64,000 bases of DNA, taken from positions 101,303-165,302 of the forward strand of contig JAPDOI010001553.1 in the NCBI GenBank assembly GCA_029168955.1, given 5' to 3'. Positions 1 through 10,540 of the stretch are shown here, piece by piece. The notes beneath the pieces were generated by a model, which ran no database searches, had not been told where the DNA came from, and saw only the letters and a program-made list of their open reading frames with translations. Position numbers and translations under genes: made by a program. Source of the DNA: Aplectana chamaeleonis. Its lineage: Eukaryota; Nematoda; Chromadorea; Rhabditida; Cosmocercidae. Position 1 is the stretch's first letter; the number at the start of each line of letters is the position of its first letter.

Positions 1-189
1 TATCTTCAGCTATTTGCGGATTATCGTCTCCATTCATTTAATATCGTTGTGACTATCAAAATAAATAACTAGTTTCATCGATTTGTGAGAATGACTCCGT
101 TCCGTCGCTGTATTTCGATCGAGTTCGCCACTGATACTGGCAGTGATTGCGCTATCTGAACATTATGACTCATGTGATTTCATAGCTTG

Positions 190-3100
190 ATGTCGAACGA
201 AGAGCGTGCAAACCAGCCATCAGCACACATCAGAGCCAGTGCACCATCGGCTCCACCAATTGTGGACGAACAAAGGCAGACAATGAGGTGAGTGTGAAGG
301 CACCTGCAAGTTTTTTTTCACGAATTATTGATAGTTAGGTGCTGTTGATTACTTGAAAAAATGAAGTTGGATAGGGCTGAGGGTAATAGTACACTCCGAA
401 AACTGGCTTCCCATGTACATGAGCCAGAAAACAGTTGATGTCCCAATGAGGTAACACGTTATGCTGTGATAGCTCAGGCCATGGTTAAGAGTCATCCTCA
501 TTGTCGACTTCTAAGCTTGAAAGCCTATAAAATGCACGGTTGTATTCTGTGGATTCTCGTATACACCTGCCTTTTTTAAATCAAGGTTGGGAGACGTTGG
601 TTCATTTTCTGGCGACGTATATTCACATGTGTTGTCTTCCCAAGATGTAGTCGCCCTCACCCTCACGTATCGCCACATATCCATGGCGTTGTCATTTCTT
701 GTCATTCCTGCACGTTCCCATAATACCTATACTCTGACTAGGGAGGAACCTGCGTGGAACCTGAAAACGTGCAATGAAAGGATGGATATAGCAGTACTAC
801 ATGTTGGGTTTTCTCAGGAGGCCTTCCCGTAGAAAACAAAAACAAAAAAAAAACGATGAACACGTTCTTCTCGGGGCGTCCACAATGGTCGTATTTTTGA
901 TTTGGTTTTTACATCCATCTGGCAACGGTTCACATGACGATACATGATTTGGATTATCCTTCTGAAAAATTCCTGCTATGCGCCGCCGTATGCTCATCCT
1001 TTGAGCCCAAAGAAAAATCTGTTTTGCCACCCTACCAAGCTTATTAGTTCTCGATGAAGGGATAGGGATTGTGGTGGTGGCCGCCTCCTGAAAAATAAAC
1101 TCTGGCGGTGATGGTGAGTGAAGAAAATTCTATTCTATTCCACTGTAATCGAAACACGGAAAAATCGTACGAGCTCCTCCAATTCGTCCGTAAATAAAAC
1201 GCGTTGTGTGTGAATGCACTAAAGAGCGCATTACAGGCCTGTATCGTCACGCTTACTTTTACGACGTGGCAAACTGACTGGGATGTACAATAGAAACAGA
1301 TTTTGTGAAATCGTCCGAAAATACGTTTGGTAAGAGGAAAATACCGTGTGCGATGGAGATACACATGTTTTTGACTCCAGTTTAACACATCTTCGTAATG
1401 GGTTTGCCTGATTCATTGAAGGAACGCTCTTTTCACAAACCCAATCGCGCTCCTCTTGGCTAAAACTCGATATAGTACTACAATTTTGAAGCATGTGCTT
1501 GAATTAACGCGCACAAAAGTTCTGAAGTGTCTACAAAGTTCAAGACACTCAACCTTTTCAGTAATGTTCCAAGGTGCTATCGCAGCGGGGGGGGGGGCAC
1601 TGTGGCATCGCACTTGACACTTCCGTGCCGCAACGACTCTCCTGTCCTGTATTTGGCAGGGGAGGGAAACCCCGGGTAGGTGCTCAAATTTAGTGCGGCA
1701 CGCTAAAATAGGCATGGCCAAGTGTATCGCGCCATAGTGCCCCCCCCCCTCCTAAGATAGCACCTGTTCCAAAACATACTGTTCAATCTACAGTTCAACT
1801 CCGCAATGCCGTTCAGTCCTTAAAGTGCACGCTTATTGCGGAAGGGTGCTGCGGCGCGGTTGCGAGTATCCTCAGACAGGGATGTGGGATCATCCGGGCA
1901 CCTAAGGCGAAAACCGCCCGGGTGATACCACATCCCTGTCTGAGGATACTTTCAGTCGCGCCGCAGCACGCCTTCGCAATCGTCGTGCACTTTGCGGACT
2001 GAACGGCAATGCGGAGTTGAACTATACACGCCCGCAGACACAATCCTGCTGTCATCTGAATAGGTGTAATGTGAAGTTTGATGCAATCACACACAAAATT
2101 TTCAGCAGTTTGAGCCTTGGTTGGATTACGGTGCTCAAAGATTTTCCTCTGTGTTTCGATTATTATTTCATTTTCTCCTTTCAGTCTTGATTCCCTATCC
2201 CCTACTGATACGCAAGTGACTTTGGGGTGTTCAAATCACCAATTTTCAACTGAACGATTCAAATACGGAATAAGACGATTCTAACATAATGATCTTTTAC
2301 TAGAAAGCCGAAGCCCTAACACAATAAGGTGAGAGCACTAATTAAGCCGATATGGCGTAGAAATCCTCATATACTGTTGAGGTTTCGGCGATAGAATTTG
2401 TAAATATAATGCAATCGGAAGGGCAAGTCTCCATGTGATCTGGAAAAGGCGGATATTAATCCCATATAGGGGGTTGTGCCGCCCCAAATCTGCACAACCG
2501 AGGCTCAACTTGGAAGAAGGGCCAGGTGCACCCTGGCATCGCTGCGCTTTGGTCATTCTACCATGCTTATGTCCTACGTCAGCAAAATAGACAGCAGCAG
2601 CTGTTTCAGAAGTCAAAGAAGTTAAGGATCTTGGATTTGTATATAACGACAGACTCGATTTCGCGGGTCACATTAGAGACAAATGTAAGCAAGCTCTAGT
2701 ACGCACTTTTCATATTTTTAGAGGACTGTCAAGTAGAAGCAAGGCAGTGCTCTTGCGCGCTTACAAAACGTATGTAAGGCCTATAGTCGAAGCTAGTACA
2801 ACAGTTTTTTGTCCATACATGAAAAAACATATTTACGCCTTCGAAAAAATTCAAAACAATTTCACAAGGAAACTAATGATTAGAATTGGAGGTTTCTTAT
2901 ACTCTCGTATTCCCAAGGCTGCAATTAGAAACAAGTACCTGGGGCTGCCTACACTTGAATCCCGACGTCGAGTATTTGACCTATGCATGGTTTACAAGCT
3001 TCTTTATTCATCCGGGTTACTTCGTCCCAGAAATTTTTTCAGTTCCACGACAACCAATACTAGGGGGAGCCATTTCAAAATCACGTTACCTAGACCAAAA

Positions 3101-6100
3101 ACCACAATTCGGGCAAAATCGTTTACTTTTAGAGCAGGGAGTGCCTTTCTCAAAGCTACAAAAAATACTCCAGCTACAAATATGGCTTATGCTCAGTTTA
3201 AGCGGAGAATATCAAACCTTTTTCATAGCTATGAGTTATCCTAGTTTGATTGGTATCGACAGCACTAGCGCTCATAATTATATTTTTCATTTGTTGCACT
3301 GTGTTTGTGCAGTTACTTGTTTTTTTTTTCTCGCTGTTAGATGTTTTTTTCCAACGGTTGCCTTATGTAATCGTAATAAAACTAAACTAACTAAGCAAAT
3401 CAGATGTTTGCTCGGACTGCGGCTGCCTCGGCCATGATACTGCCCACCTTTTCAAATGTCCGGAGAGACCCACCACGCTGACCTTAATGGACTTATGGAC
3501 GAATCCGTTACTGGTCGCCCAGTTTGTCAACCTATGACAAAACCCTTAATGTGACTGCAAAGAAGAAGGGAGGCAAGTCAAAATGCTAAAAAAACACATG
3601 GCAGCTAGACAAACAATTAAATGCAAAGCGCATCTCGCGATAGCGGGAATCGAACCTGAGCCCCGCCCTGTGTAAGTCGTTCAGTAATCCAATATTGTCG
3701 TCTCGACCGACATTCCTTGCTTGTTGACTGTGGCGATGTTCAAATTTCAAATTTAATGAAGCGATTGGATGAGTGCAACATGGGGCTCATAGTAGGTCGC
3801 TTCGACTAGTCTCGGCACTGTCAATAGTTACAGAACCCGTCGCGTCAACAGTTTTTGCGTTGAGTCGCGACGGTCTGTAACAGTATGCAGCTTCAGTCAC
3901 GATCGCCGAGCGACTGGGGTATTTCTTAGCTGGTGGAAGCGACCTGGTTGATTTTGTTAGGTCGCTTCGACTAGTCGCGTTGCTTCCATGATGAAAGCGA
4001 TTCGTCTAGTCGAAGCGACTAGGCCGTAATCTTTCGTCAACACGTAGGGTATTCGGCGCCAAATTGACGCGCGGGATTGTGTCCCCACGAGCGATTCTAT
4101 GTCGCTCGAAGGTTTGAAATCGCTGGACGAAGCGATTTCAAATGGTTTCGTCCAGCGATTTCAGATCGCGGCAGTATTGTTGGTCGCTTCGACTTCAAGT
4201 CGAAGCGACTAGCTATGAATGGGGCTTTACATTGAGCTTGAGAACAACTTATAATCCACGAATGAGCCAAAGTCAAAGCGTTGAACCTTTTAGAGGTAGT
4301 TTCTTTGTGATAGAAAGCGTGTCGAGCAGTTGATTTCACTTCATCTGCTGTGAGCGGGCGGGGCGCTCTGACCAGTCCCCATTGTTTCTTTCTATCAGAA
4401 TTTTTGTTGAGAATACATGACTTTTTGTTGCTCTATTCGTCCTCCATATTTTGTAGAAAAACGTGTCCCACGGGGTCTCTGCCCAGTGAAGAAAACTCTA
4501 GTAAGCTTCATTTCCTGGTTTCCCCATGTTTTAATGGTCCCTTCAATATTTTACGTGCGCTCTTGAAACCTAAATTCGATCTCGAATCGCAGATTGGGCT
4601 GTTCACGGTATGAGAAGTCAAGAAAAAAAATGGTCGCCTGAATAAAAAAGAAACAGAAAATCATCGCTGATCAGAAAAGTGATGGGAAGTGAGTAGAAAA
4701 GAGCTGAATATCGACGAAAGTTCAGGCACCCGTTTCATGTCGCGGACGCGTCACAGTATGGCATTTGTTTGTCTGCGTTTTGCGTGTTTTATACATGGTG
4801 GCTGAAAACCCCTCTTCTCTGTTAGGGTTACGGGTTTAGAAAATCACTTGTAAATCCACAGTTCGGCTCGCTTTAGAAACCAAAATATTTATTAGGATAT
4901 CGTGAAGAAACATAACGACGAAGCAGTGCAACAAATGTTCAAAATCGCCTTCAAAAACCGTTGAGGAATGTCGTCTCATAGTCGATATCGTGTCGTCGTG
5001 TCCTAATGTCGTCGCAAGGTCCACATGGTCGGCGCTGGTCGCAGGCGCCAGTCTTAGGAGCACCTCAGTTTTGAAAATTCTTACCAAATATCGGCTCCAT
5101 CTTCGCCAGTTTCGTCACCAACTGCTAATAGAGACTCAAGCTCAAAATAGCTTTGATGCGTGCTTCGAACCAAATAACGACGCGAGTGTATGCGACCGAA
5201 GTGGCTAATTTTAGACAGTGTGTTGCGTACTTGTGTTGAAGACGGAGAACATGATTTCGAACGCTTCTTGGAATTTTTTATGCTTGAACATAGTGTCCTT
5301 GATCTAAAAACGCTTTTGGTTTTTGAAGTGCGCTGATTCCATGATTCTCAAGCAGTAGGCCTGTGTGCACAAAAAATCGGTGCAGTTGTACGCACTAATG
5401 GCTTGAGGGTGATCTCATGGCTTTTTTGTAGTCCCTTGTGTCTGTCCTGGCGACGACTATGGGAGACCTCCGCGCATGCAGCTAATTTCTCTCCTTAATG
5501 GCGGCGACGCGGGATCTTTCATAGTCTCCGCTCGCACCGCCTAGATCGGAGACGTCGGCCTATGTTATGAAGGATGCCCATGGTGTTCAAAATTCAGATC
5601 AAGTCCTGAACATGGAAAGAAGTGTTTCTGATCATCAGTTTCATTAAGGATTGTTCTGCTCCCCACGTTGTTGGGACGCTCGGTGTCCAAACACGGATAT
5701 GATGTTCCCACCATAACAGTAACAATGCTCATTGGTCTTAAGGCCAGACGGGGGGGGGTAGAGAGGATTAAGACTAGCAGTTTCTCATCAACCACTCGTT
5801 ATTGATTGGATACATACGAGTCGAGAATTCCTGCGCTTTTATCGGGGTGTGGATATATGAACATATAACCCCTTGCATTGTTCCTGTGTATTCATCATCT
5901 AAGTTAGGGAATGCTTCTTCAATGAGGCATTATATACTAATCACAGAATCTCATGTATTACAACTCTGGTCTTTAGAAGCACTCCACTTAGGTTGTAGTT
6001 TTAACCAATTGTTTCCAGCAATCAGAATCCGTCGGGTTCGGTGTATCCGAATATATCTTCTAATGAACAGGTAAATTAGTTCCTTTCTTTCATCTTTTTA

Positions 6101-8606
6101 ATTGCTTAGACATAGAATTACAGAATGTGCCCGTTTACAATGAGCCGCCACCAGCATACAGTGCAGTCGTTGGAAATCCTACTCCTCCCTATCCATCTGG
6201 TAGTGTGCCTGGTTACCCAACTCCTGGCAGTATTCCGTATCCACCGAAGCCAAACCCACCTGTTCATGTCGTAGGTGAGTTCCAAATAGTTGTTAATGTC
6301 ATAAAAATTGAAAGAACTCTCCTGGAAGGGGGAAGGGAGGGCAAGGTTCAAGATGAAAGTGAAAGCAATGACGGATTTTTATCGTTATCATTCAACGTTT
6401 CTGTAGAATTTCCAGCACAACAATGATCACGCATTTCTTATCAGTGTTTCACTTCACGTCTATGAGCGAAACTTGAGCGCCCCCTCCCGTCTAGTATAGA
6501 CCCAAAATTCATTCGAATCTGTGGGGAAAACAACAGAAGTTTGTATGCAAGTTTTTGCATTGTTATAATATATCATTTACCCACGTCTGACTAAAGCATT
6601 GGAAGTCGCGGCGGCCGTGTGGCAGTAAAAGTATAGTGGAGTTAACCAAGAGTGTCTCATTTACTTATCAATAAGGAGCGGTCGCCTAGGGATCACGGTG
6701 CATGAATCCCATACCAGCATGCTCGATACCGATAGAGCGAGAGCGCTTGTGCTGCAACGAGCTTCATGTTCATTGATCTCCAATCGACCGCTTCTCATTG
6801 ATAAGTAAATGGGACACACTTGGTGGACTCCACTATAAACTCAGTTGTGCGTTTACTAATGCTCATTCATAGCTGGTCGCTTCGACTTGAGGTCGAAGCG
6901 ACCAACGATACTGTCGCGATCTGAAATCGCTCCGTGCCGCGACTTGAAATCGTCTCGTCCAGCGATTTCAAAACGCTCGGGCGGCCGTAATTTTGCGTAA
7001 AATATACGGACAATTGCAGACCAAGCCACGGAAATGAAAAAAAAGCTTTTTTTCTCGGTATTCCTACTTATTTTTTGACATTTTTGCCTGTACCTTTTAG
7101 ATTAGAGGGTTTTGTACAGTTTTCGAACAAAAAATGGTTTCAAAAGAGGATGGGGTGGAACTTGCTTGAACAGCAACATAAAACCAAAGCTAAAGTTACT
7201 AGTTGCTCGAAGTCGGCATGAAATGTAATTTTTGGGTAGCATCATTACATTTTCTCTTCTCTCTCATCGTAAATGTATGATAATACTTGTCTTTCTTTTC
7301 ACAAGCCGTATTTTGTGCGAGTGAACTGTGACGTCGGTAATTTCGCGCCACATACGCAAGGTTGTGACGAAAGATTGCGGACTAGTCGCTTCGACTAGAC
7401 GAATCGCTTCCATCATGGAAGCGACGCGATTAGTCGAGGCGACCCAACAAAATCAAGCAGATCGCTTTGACCAGCTATGAAATACCCCAGCCGCTCGGCG
7501 ATCGCGACTGAAACTGCAAACTGTTCCAAACCGTCGCGATTCAGTGCAAGATCTGTTGGCGCGATGGGTTTTCTAACTGTTGGCAGTGCCGCGACTAGTC
7601 GAAGCGGCCTGCTATGAATGAGCCTTCAGAAAAAAGGGTTAAGTATGATACCTTGATTCAACTTCAGTGAGTGGCAAGGGATGATACGCGCCTTATACGT
7701 GTACCGGTCGCTCTCGCAGATGCGTCTGGTGGCGAGGTTGTGCGTTCACCATCAGCGGAGACTTCTTAGACTCGTTCTCATCCTCGCTGCACTTTACTCT
7801 TAGAATTTTGTCCAGCGTGCTTTCTCCGACTGGGAGGATATTCGAAACTAAAAATGTATTCAACATCGCATAGTGGTGCTGATCGTTCCTTGTCGCTATT
7901 TGCGAGTGATAACGCTTCGGATGTTTTGTGCGTCATGGCGGCAAGGTCCTATAATGTCACAGTTGTTGTGCGAGATTGGGCAGCTTGTTCCTCCTGCGTA
8001 TCGTCCCTCCGTCTTCGAATGTTTCGTCCACAGATAGGGAACCCAGAGTTCCAGTTGTGCTCAATGGTTCGATTAGAGTTCGCCGCCGAAAGACGCGGTA
8101 GGATACAATGGACGAGAATCGAACATGCGGCATTGCATGGCCCAAACTCCTTCATTGCATGCTTCCGCGCTTTCGAGCAGCGCAACTCTAGTTGACTCTA
8201 ATTTTGTTATTGCCAGCTTAAAATCTTTCGAATAGGCAAAATGTTCACAAAAATGTTTTTCATTGTGCCACTTGCATAAGTCATCTGGTAATCATTCATC
8301 TAGGAGTAACCCAAGTTCGACCGCCAGTCGTCACTCAGGTGGTCACTATTGGCCTCGGATCAATATGCCCTTTCTGTGTGAGTTTCGTAAGCTGCAGCAT
8401 GGAATTTCCTTTTTTTTAGGCGGAACTAATCGTGATTCGTTTAGAATGTTGGAATCCTGCAGAAAGAGACGGATTTGTGCTGTCTGATCTGCTTGCTACT
8501 GCTCACTATTTTTACTTTCCCGTTTGGCTTGGTTTTCATATGTTGTCTGCCGTGGGCAGTCACTCGTCGTTGTCCTAACTGTAGACGAACGATCAGAAAT
8601 AGCTAA
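190..8606 (+). CDS. LITAF-domain membrane protein, five exons, 178 aa
   Basis: Exons 190-287, 6019-6070, 6124-6274, 8304-8377 and 8445-8606 (TAA at 8604-8606). All introns are GT..AG and the phases 2, 0, 1, 0 join without conflict, giving 178 codons. The N-terminal tail carries P-S-A-P at residues 19-22 and P-P-A-Y at 59-62. In LITAF/SIMPLE proteins these motifs recruit TSG101 (ESCRT-I) and NEDD4-type WW domains. A CPFC knuckle (122-125) closes exon 4. Exon 5 has a long hydrophobic stretch (about 136-164) followed by CPNC (168-171), the CxxC-hydrophobic-CxxC layout of the zinc-binding, membrane-embedded LITAF domain of late endosomes and lysosomes. The segment between the hydrophobic part and CPNC is short and lacks the usual acidic/His residues, so the protein is a divergent member. 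Exon 5 has a stronger upstream acceptor (AG at 8418-8419) that keeps phase but gives a non-LITAF C-terminus ending near 8580. The chosen site is inferred from domain content. ATG 190 follows a TTTCATAG that could be a trans-splice acceptor. Confidence 0.82.
1572..1765. mobile_element. 194-bp MITE with G-run terminal inverted repeats
   Basis: The left end AGGTGCTATC and the right end GATAGCACCT are perfect inverts. Inside each end is a homopolymer of about ten G (left) or C (right), followed by CACT or AGTG. The element is flanked on both sides by GTTCCA (1566-1571 and 1766-1771), a 6-bp target-site duplication. There is no coding content. Family unknown; similar termini recur at 33726 and 36788. 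Confidence 0.8.
1792..2023. mobile_element. Long palindromic foldback element
   Basis: The arms AGTTCAACTCCGCAATGCCG (left) and its invert at 2004-2023 extend almost to the centre with few mismatches. The whole 232 bp can therefore fold into one hairpin with a short loop near 1905-1915. There is no ORF of its own. It is probably a non-autonomous DNA transposon of foldback type; no clear target duplication was identified. Confidence 0.7.
2476..2600 (+). pseudogene. Jockey/R1-like non-LTR retrotransposon, 5' half of interrupted ORF
   Basis: The frame starting at 2491 reads Cys-Thr-Thr-Glu...Arg-Arg-Ala-Arg-Cys, then L-A-S-L-R-F-G-H and S-Y-V-S-K-I-D-S. This is the segment just after the reverse transcriptase in Jockey/R1-type elements, where an L-A-Q-L-R-x-G motif precedes a zinc-knuckle-like C-terminus. 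A stop (TAG 2468-2470) lies upstream in this frame, so the copy is dead. The frame breaks at about 2600, where a second retrotransposon starts, and resumes at about 3397. Confidence 0.6.
2601..3395 (+). mobile_element. 5'-truncated CR1/RTE-like LINE inserted in an older LINE
   Basis: One frame runs from 2603 to the stop at 3244. It begins with V-K-D-L-G-F and D-R-L-D-F, continues through L-L-R-A-Y-K-T-Y-V-R-P-I-V-E, and ends in a basic tail. This is the thumb and connection region after the palm of a non-LTR reverse transcriptase; the endonuclease and catalytic FADD region are missing, as expected for 5' truncation. About 150 bp of T-rich 3' UTR follow, ending in an AATAAAACTAAACTAACTAA-type short-repeat tail (3373-3394). 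The ORF is open, so the insertion is fairly young. CR1-like is a judgement from motif spacing. Confidence 0.7.
3396..3537 (+). pseudogene. Jockey/R1-like LINE, 3' end of the interrupted ORF
   Basis: From 3400 the frame reads K-S-D-V-C-S-D-C-G followed by H-D-T-A-H-L-F-K-C-P and P-T-T-L-T..D-L-W-T-N-P, ending at TGA 3535-3537. The C..C..H..C cluster followed by 'DLW.NP' is the usual C-terminus of Jockey/R1-type polyproteins. It continues the reading interrupted at 2600, with AGCA at both edges as a possible target duplication. Confidence 0.65.
3777..4225 (+). mobile_element. Palindromic foldback MITE, CGACTAGTCG family, copy 1
   Basis: The element is built of nested inverted repeats of GGTCGCTTCGACTAGTCG and GAAATCGCTGGACGAA, for example the pair at 4110-4170. 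The ends resemble GGGGCTCAT.. and ..ATGAATGGGGC. An inverted relative lies at 6866-7625 in intron 3 of the same gene. No coding sequence. Confidence 0.7.
6634..6835. mobile_element. TA-flanked MITE with ~50-bp terminal inverted repeats
   Basis: The left arm starts TAGTGGAGTT and the right arm ends in the invert AACTCCACTA-like sequence. The arms match for about 50 bp (including the CATTTACTTATCAATAAG-like core) and are flanked by TA at 6632-6633 and 6836-6837. Size, TA duplication and lack of coding fit a Tc1/mariner-type MITE. It lies in intron 3 of the LITAF-like gene. A partial relative is at 33609-33720. Confidence 0.75.
6866..7625 (-). mobile_element. Palindromic foldback MITE, CGACTAGTCG family, copy 2
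   Basis: The ends GCTCATTCATAGC and GCTATGAATGAGC are perfect inverts. The inner arms repeat the GGTCGCTTCGACTAGTCG palindromes of copy 1 in reverse order. A roughly 330-bp AT-richer centre (about 7000-7330) is absent from copy 1 and holds no recognisable gene. Copy 1 appears to be an internally deleted relative. Confidence 0.7.
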
Positions 8607-8754
8607 GCATTCACGCGAGCGTCTATGCAACTTCAAATAGCCGTCCTCCGAAGATTTGAGCTAATCGTGGCGACCAGCGGAGCGGTCTTCTATGTCAAAA
8701 CCTCATTATCAACACTTATATTTCTACGTGACCGGCCGCTCGGCAGCCTAACCC

Positions 8755-8970
8755 TCAGGGCTCGAAACGTTGGAGAAAGGCAATATTTCGCGTAAATTCT
8801 CTTTTATATGTCGTGTCGATGACGAATATTTCATTTTTGTGTGAGTTGAGAAGGTGGCCCTCTATCTTGACCTCGATGTCGGCGAAATCTGGGCGATGAA
8901 GAGACGCTGAGCCACTGAGAGCGAAATCGCGCTTCATGTTTTGTCGATATTTATCCCCAATCGTGATCAA
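8755..8970 (-). pseudogene. Possible alpha-crystallin/small-heat-shock fragment
   Basis: The minus-strand reading contains F-A-D-I-E-V-K-I-E-G-H-L-L, then H-K-N-E-I, then K-R-E-F-T-R-N-I. This resembles the core of the HSP20 domain, where a D-x-x-V-K strand is followed by an H-x-K-x-E turn and R-E-F-x-R. It ends at a stop without the C-terminal strands or the I-x-I motif, and no flanking exon was found. Either a degraded copy or chance resemblance; the region 8607-9544 otherwise shows nothing convincing. Confidence 0.3.
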
Positions 8971-9548
8971 GGCAACTCGGATGTGATAGTTGCCCTACGT
9001 CTCAACAAGTCGTTCCGACATCGGCTTTGTATTTTCGTCAGGGAACTGGATAACCCTGTTCTGGTTACTTATGTGGTTCAGTTCCTTGAACTTCAACTTT
9101 CGTCCTCAACATATCTTAGTCTGAAATGTATCAACATTGGCGCTGCAGCGCTATATATGTATTCATCTTCTAATAGAGCAGTTTTGTAACAAATGTGTTG
9201 GCTAATAGTTGCTTATTTCCATGCGCTAGTATTACTGTCGTGAAGACAACATGACTGATACGTGTAGAGAGCATTGTATTCTTGTAATTTCTCTATCTTG
9301 CCTTCACTTATGTGATACGTAGTACAGCCTTATACAGTGTATGTGCATTGTGTTCCTATCCAATTTATAGCTAGTTGATTTCTACCGTGTACGATAAACT
9401 CTTCTGTAATCAGTTACTCGTAAGTGTGCTGGAACCAGCATTGATATGTAGTGCTTGGACCGCCTCCCTAATAAATGAGGTAGGTTATTATTACCCTCTT
9501 CGTCGAAACTGTGGCTACGTGCAACCGCGTGTGGAAATCTTTCATTAA

Positions 9549-10067
9549 AGGCAGTGGTCACGATGAGAAACGTTATCGAAAAAACTACAAAAATCAGCTT
9601 AGATCGAAAACAGCTGAAAGACTGTGAAAGGTAGCGAGGTGAAAAACGGGCAAGAATTAAAGTTTCTAGGGCCCAAAGATGCCAGTTCGTGCGCGCGTGC
9701 CCAGCGCCGCTCAAAAAGCGCAGTCTCATTCCGAGCAGTCAAAAATCATGGACATTCAGAGGAGGAAATAAATGCAAAAACAGTTGAACAGTGAAAGCAA
9801 GCAGTTCAGCTAATGTTTTTTGGCTAGATGAGTACATAAATATATTGAAATTCAATTCCAAGCCACCTGATGTTCTTGATACTAGAGATCATCGGTGACG
9901 ATGATGTGGAGCGCGCTCGTCCACCATCAAAAGACATTTAGGTTCAGGCCTGAAATTAGACCCGAAAAAGCGACTTTTTTCGCGATTTCTTATAGGTCCT
10001 ACTATAAACCCAGGACAGGGTTTAGAGAGGAAAAGAAGACAAGCGTATTTGATCGCGACCACTGCCC
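9549..10067. mobile_element. TTAA-flanked MITE, GGCAGTG..TCACGATGA end type
   Basis: The left end AGGCAGTGGTCACGATGA and the right end TGATCGCGACCACTGCCC are imperfect inverts. TTAA flanks both sides (9545-9548 and 10068-10071), the target of piggyBac-type transposition. The ~519-bp interior has no transposase. Ends of the same type bound 11134-11616 and 17851-18334. Confidence 0.65.
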
Positions 10068-10071
10068 TTAA

Positions 10072-10540
10072 GGCAGAATACACGCTCATAAACGTGGTTG
10101 AGATAACTACGGAAGTAGAATCGTATGGCGGTGAACCCAACGCGTACGCATTTTGAAGAGTCAAAAACGACCTACAATGACGCTACACGAGTGAGAAGTT
10201 GGCCCGGCCCCAGTGTCTGCCCGCCCCCTGTATTTGCGTCCTCCTCCAAAACGGGCGTGCTGTGCCACTTTCACCGTCGGCGACGTTCGCGGTTTACCTA
10301 TTGTGTCTATTGTACCAGATATAAACGTTGCCGACAGTGGGAATGGCCCACCACCTCTGTTTTGGAATAGGACGCAAATACAGGGGGCGGGACGATACAG
10401 GGGCGGGGCCAACTTCTCACTCGTGTAGCGTCATTGTGGGTCGTTTTTGACGCTCCAAAATGCGTACGCGTTGTTTTCTGAGTCATGCCATTTTATTTCT
10501 GTAGCTATCTCAAGCACGTTTACGGGCGTGTATGCTGCTT
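10072..10540. mobile_element. TTAA-flanked palindromic MITE, GCAGCATACACGCTC end type, copy 1
   Basis: The arms read GGCAGAATACACGCTCATAA on the left and the inverted ACGGGCGTGTATGCTGC on the right, and continue inward through GAGATAACTACGG, GCGTACGCATTTTGAAG and CTACAATGACGCTACACGAG. Nearly the whole ~470 bp is self-complementary. TTAA lies at 10068-10071 and 10541-10544. It abuts the preceding element across the single TTAA at 10068. No coding capacity. Confidence 0.75.

Larger units (their letters stand above)
288..6018 (+). other. First intron of the LITAF-like gene, transposon-rich
   Basis: The intron opens with GTGAGT directly after ATG-AG and closes at TTTCCAG. Besides the elements listed separately (G-run MITE, palindrome, nested LINEs, foldback copy 1), I recognise no host exon here. 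The stretches 300-1560, 2030-2470 and 4230-6018 show only short shadow ORFs and single-copy-looking AT-rich sequence, with a poly-G run at 5751-5758. Exon 1 leaves two bases and exon 2 needs two, so no intervening exon is required. Confidence 0.6.

Noticed and set aside
3630..3665. tRNA-like B box (invert of GGGAATCGAACC)
   Set aside because: No pairing five-base T stem, no A box and no acceptor stem at the right distance; at most a tRNA-derived repeat scrap.
10125..10428. Overlapping 70-83-codon frames on both strands
   Set aside because: They lie within the palindromic TTAA MITE and mirror each other.
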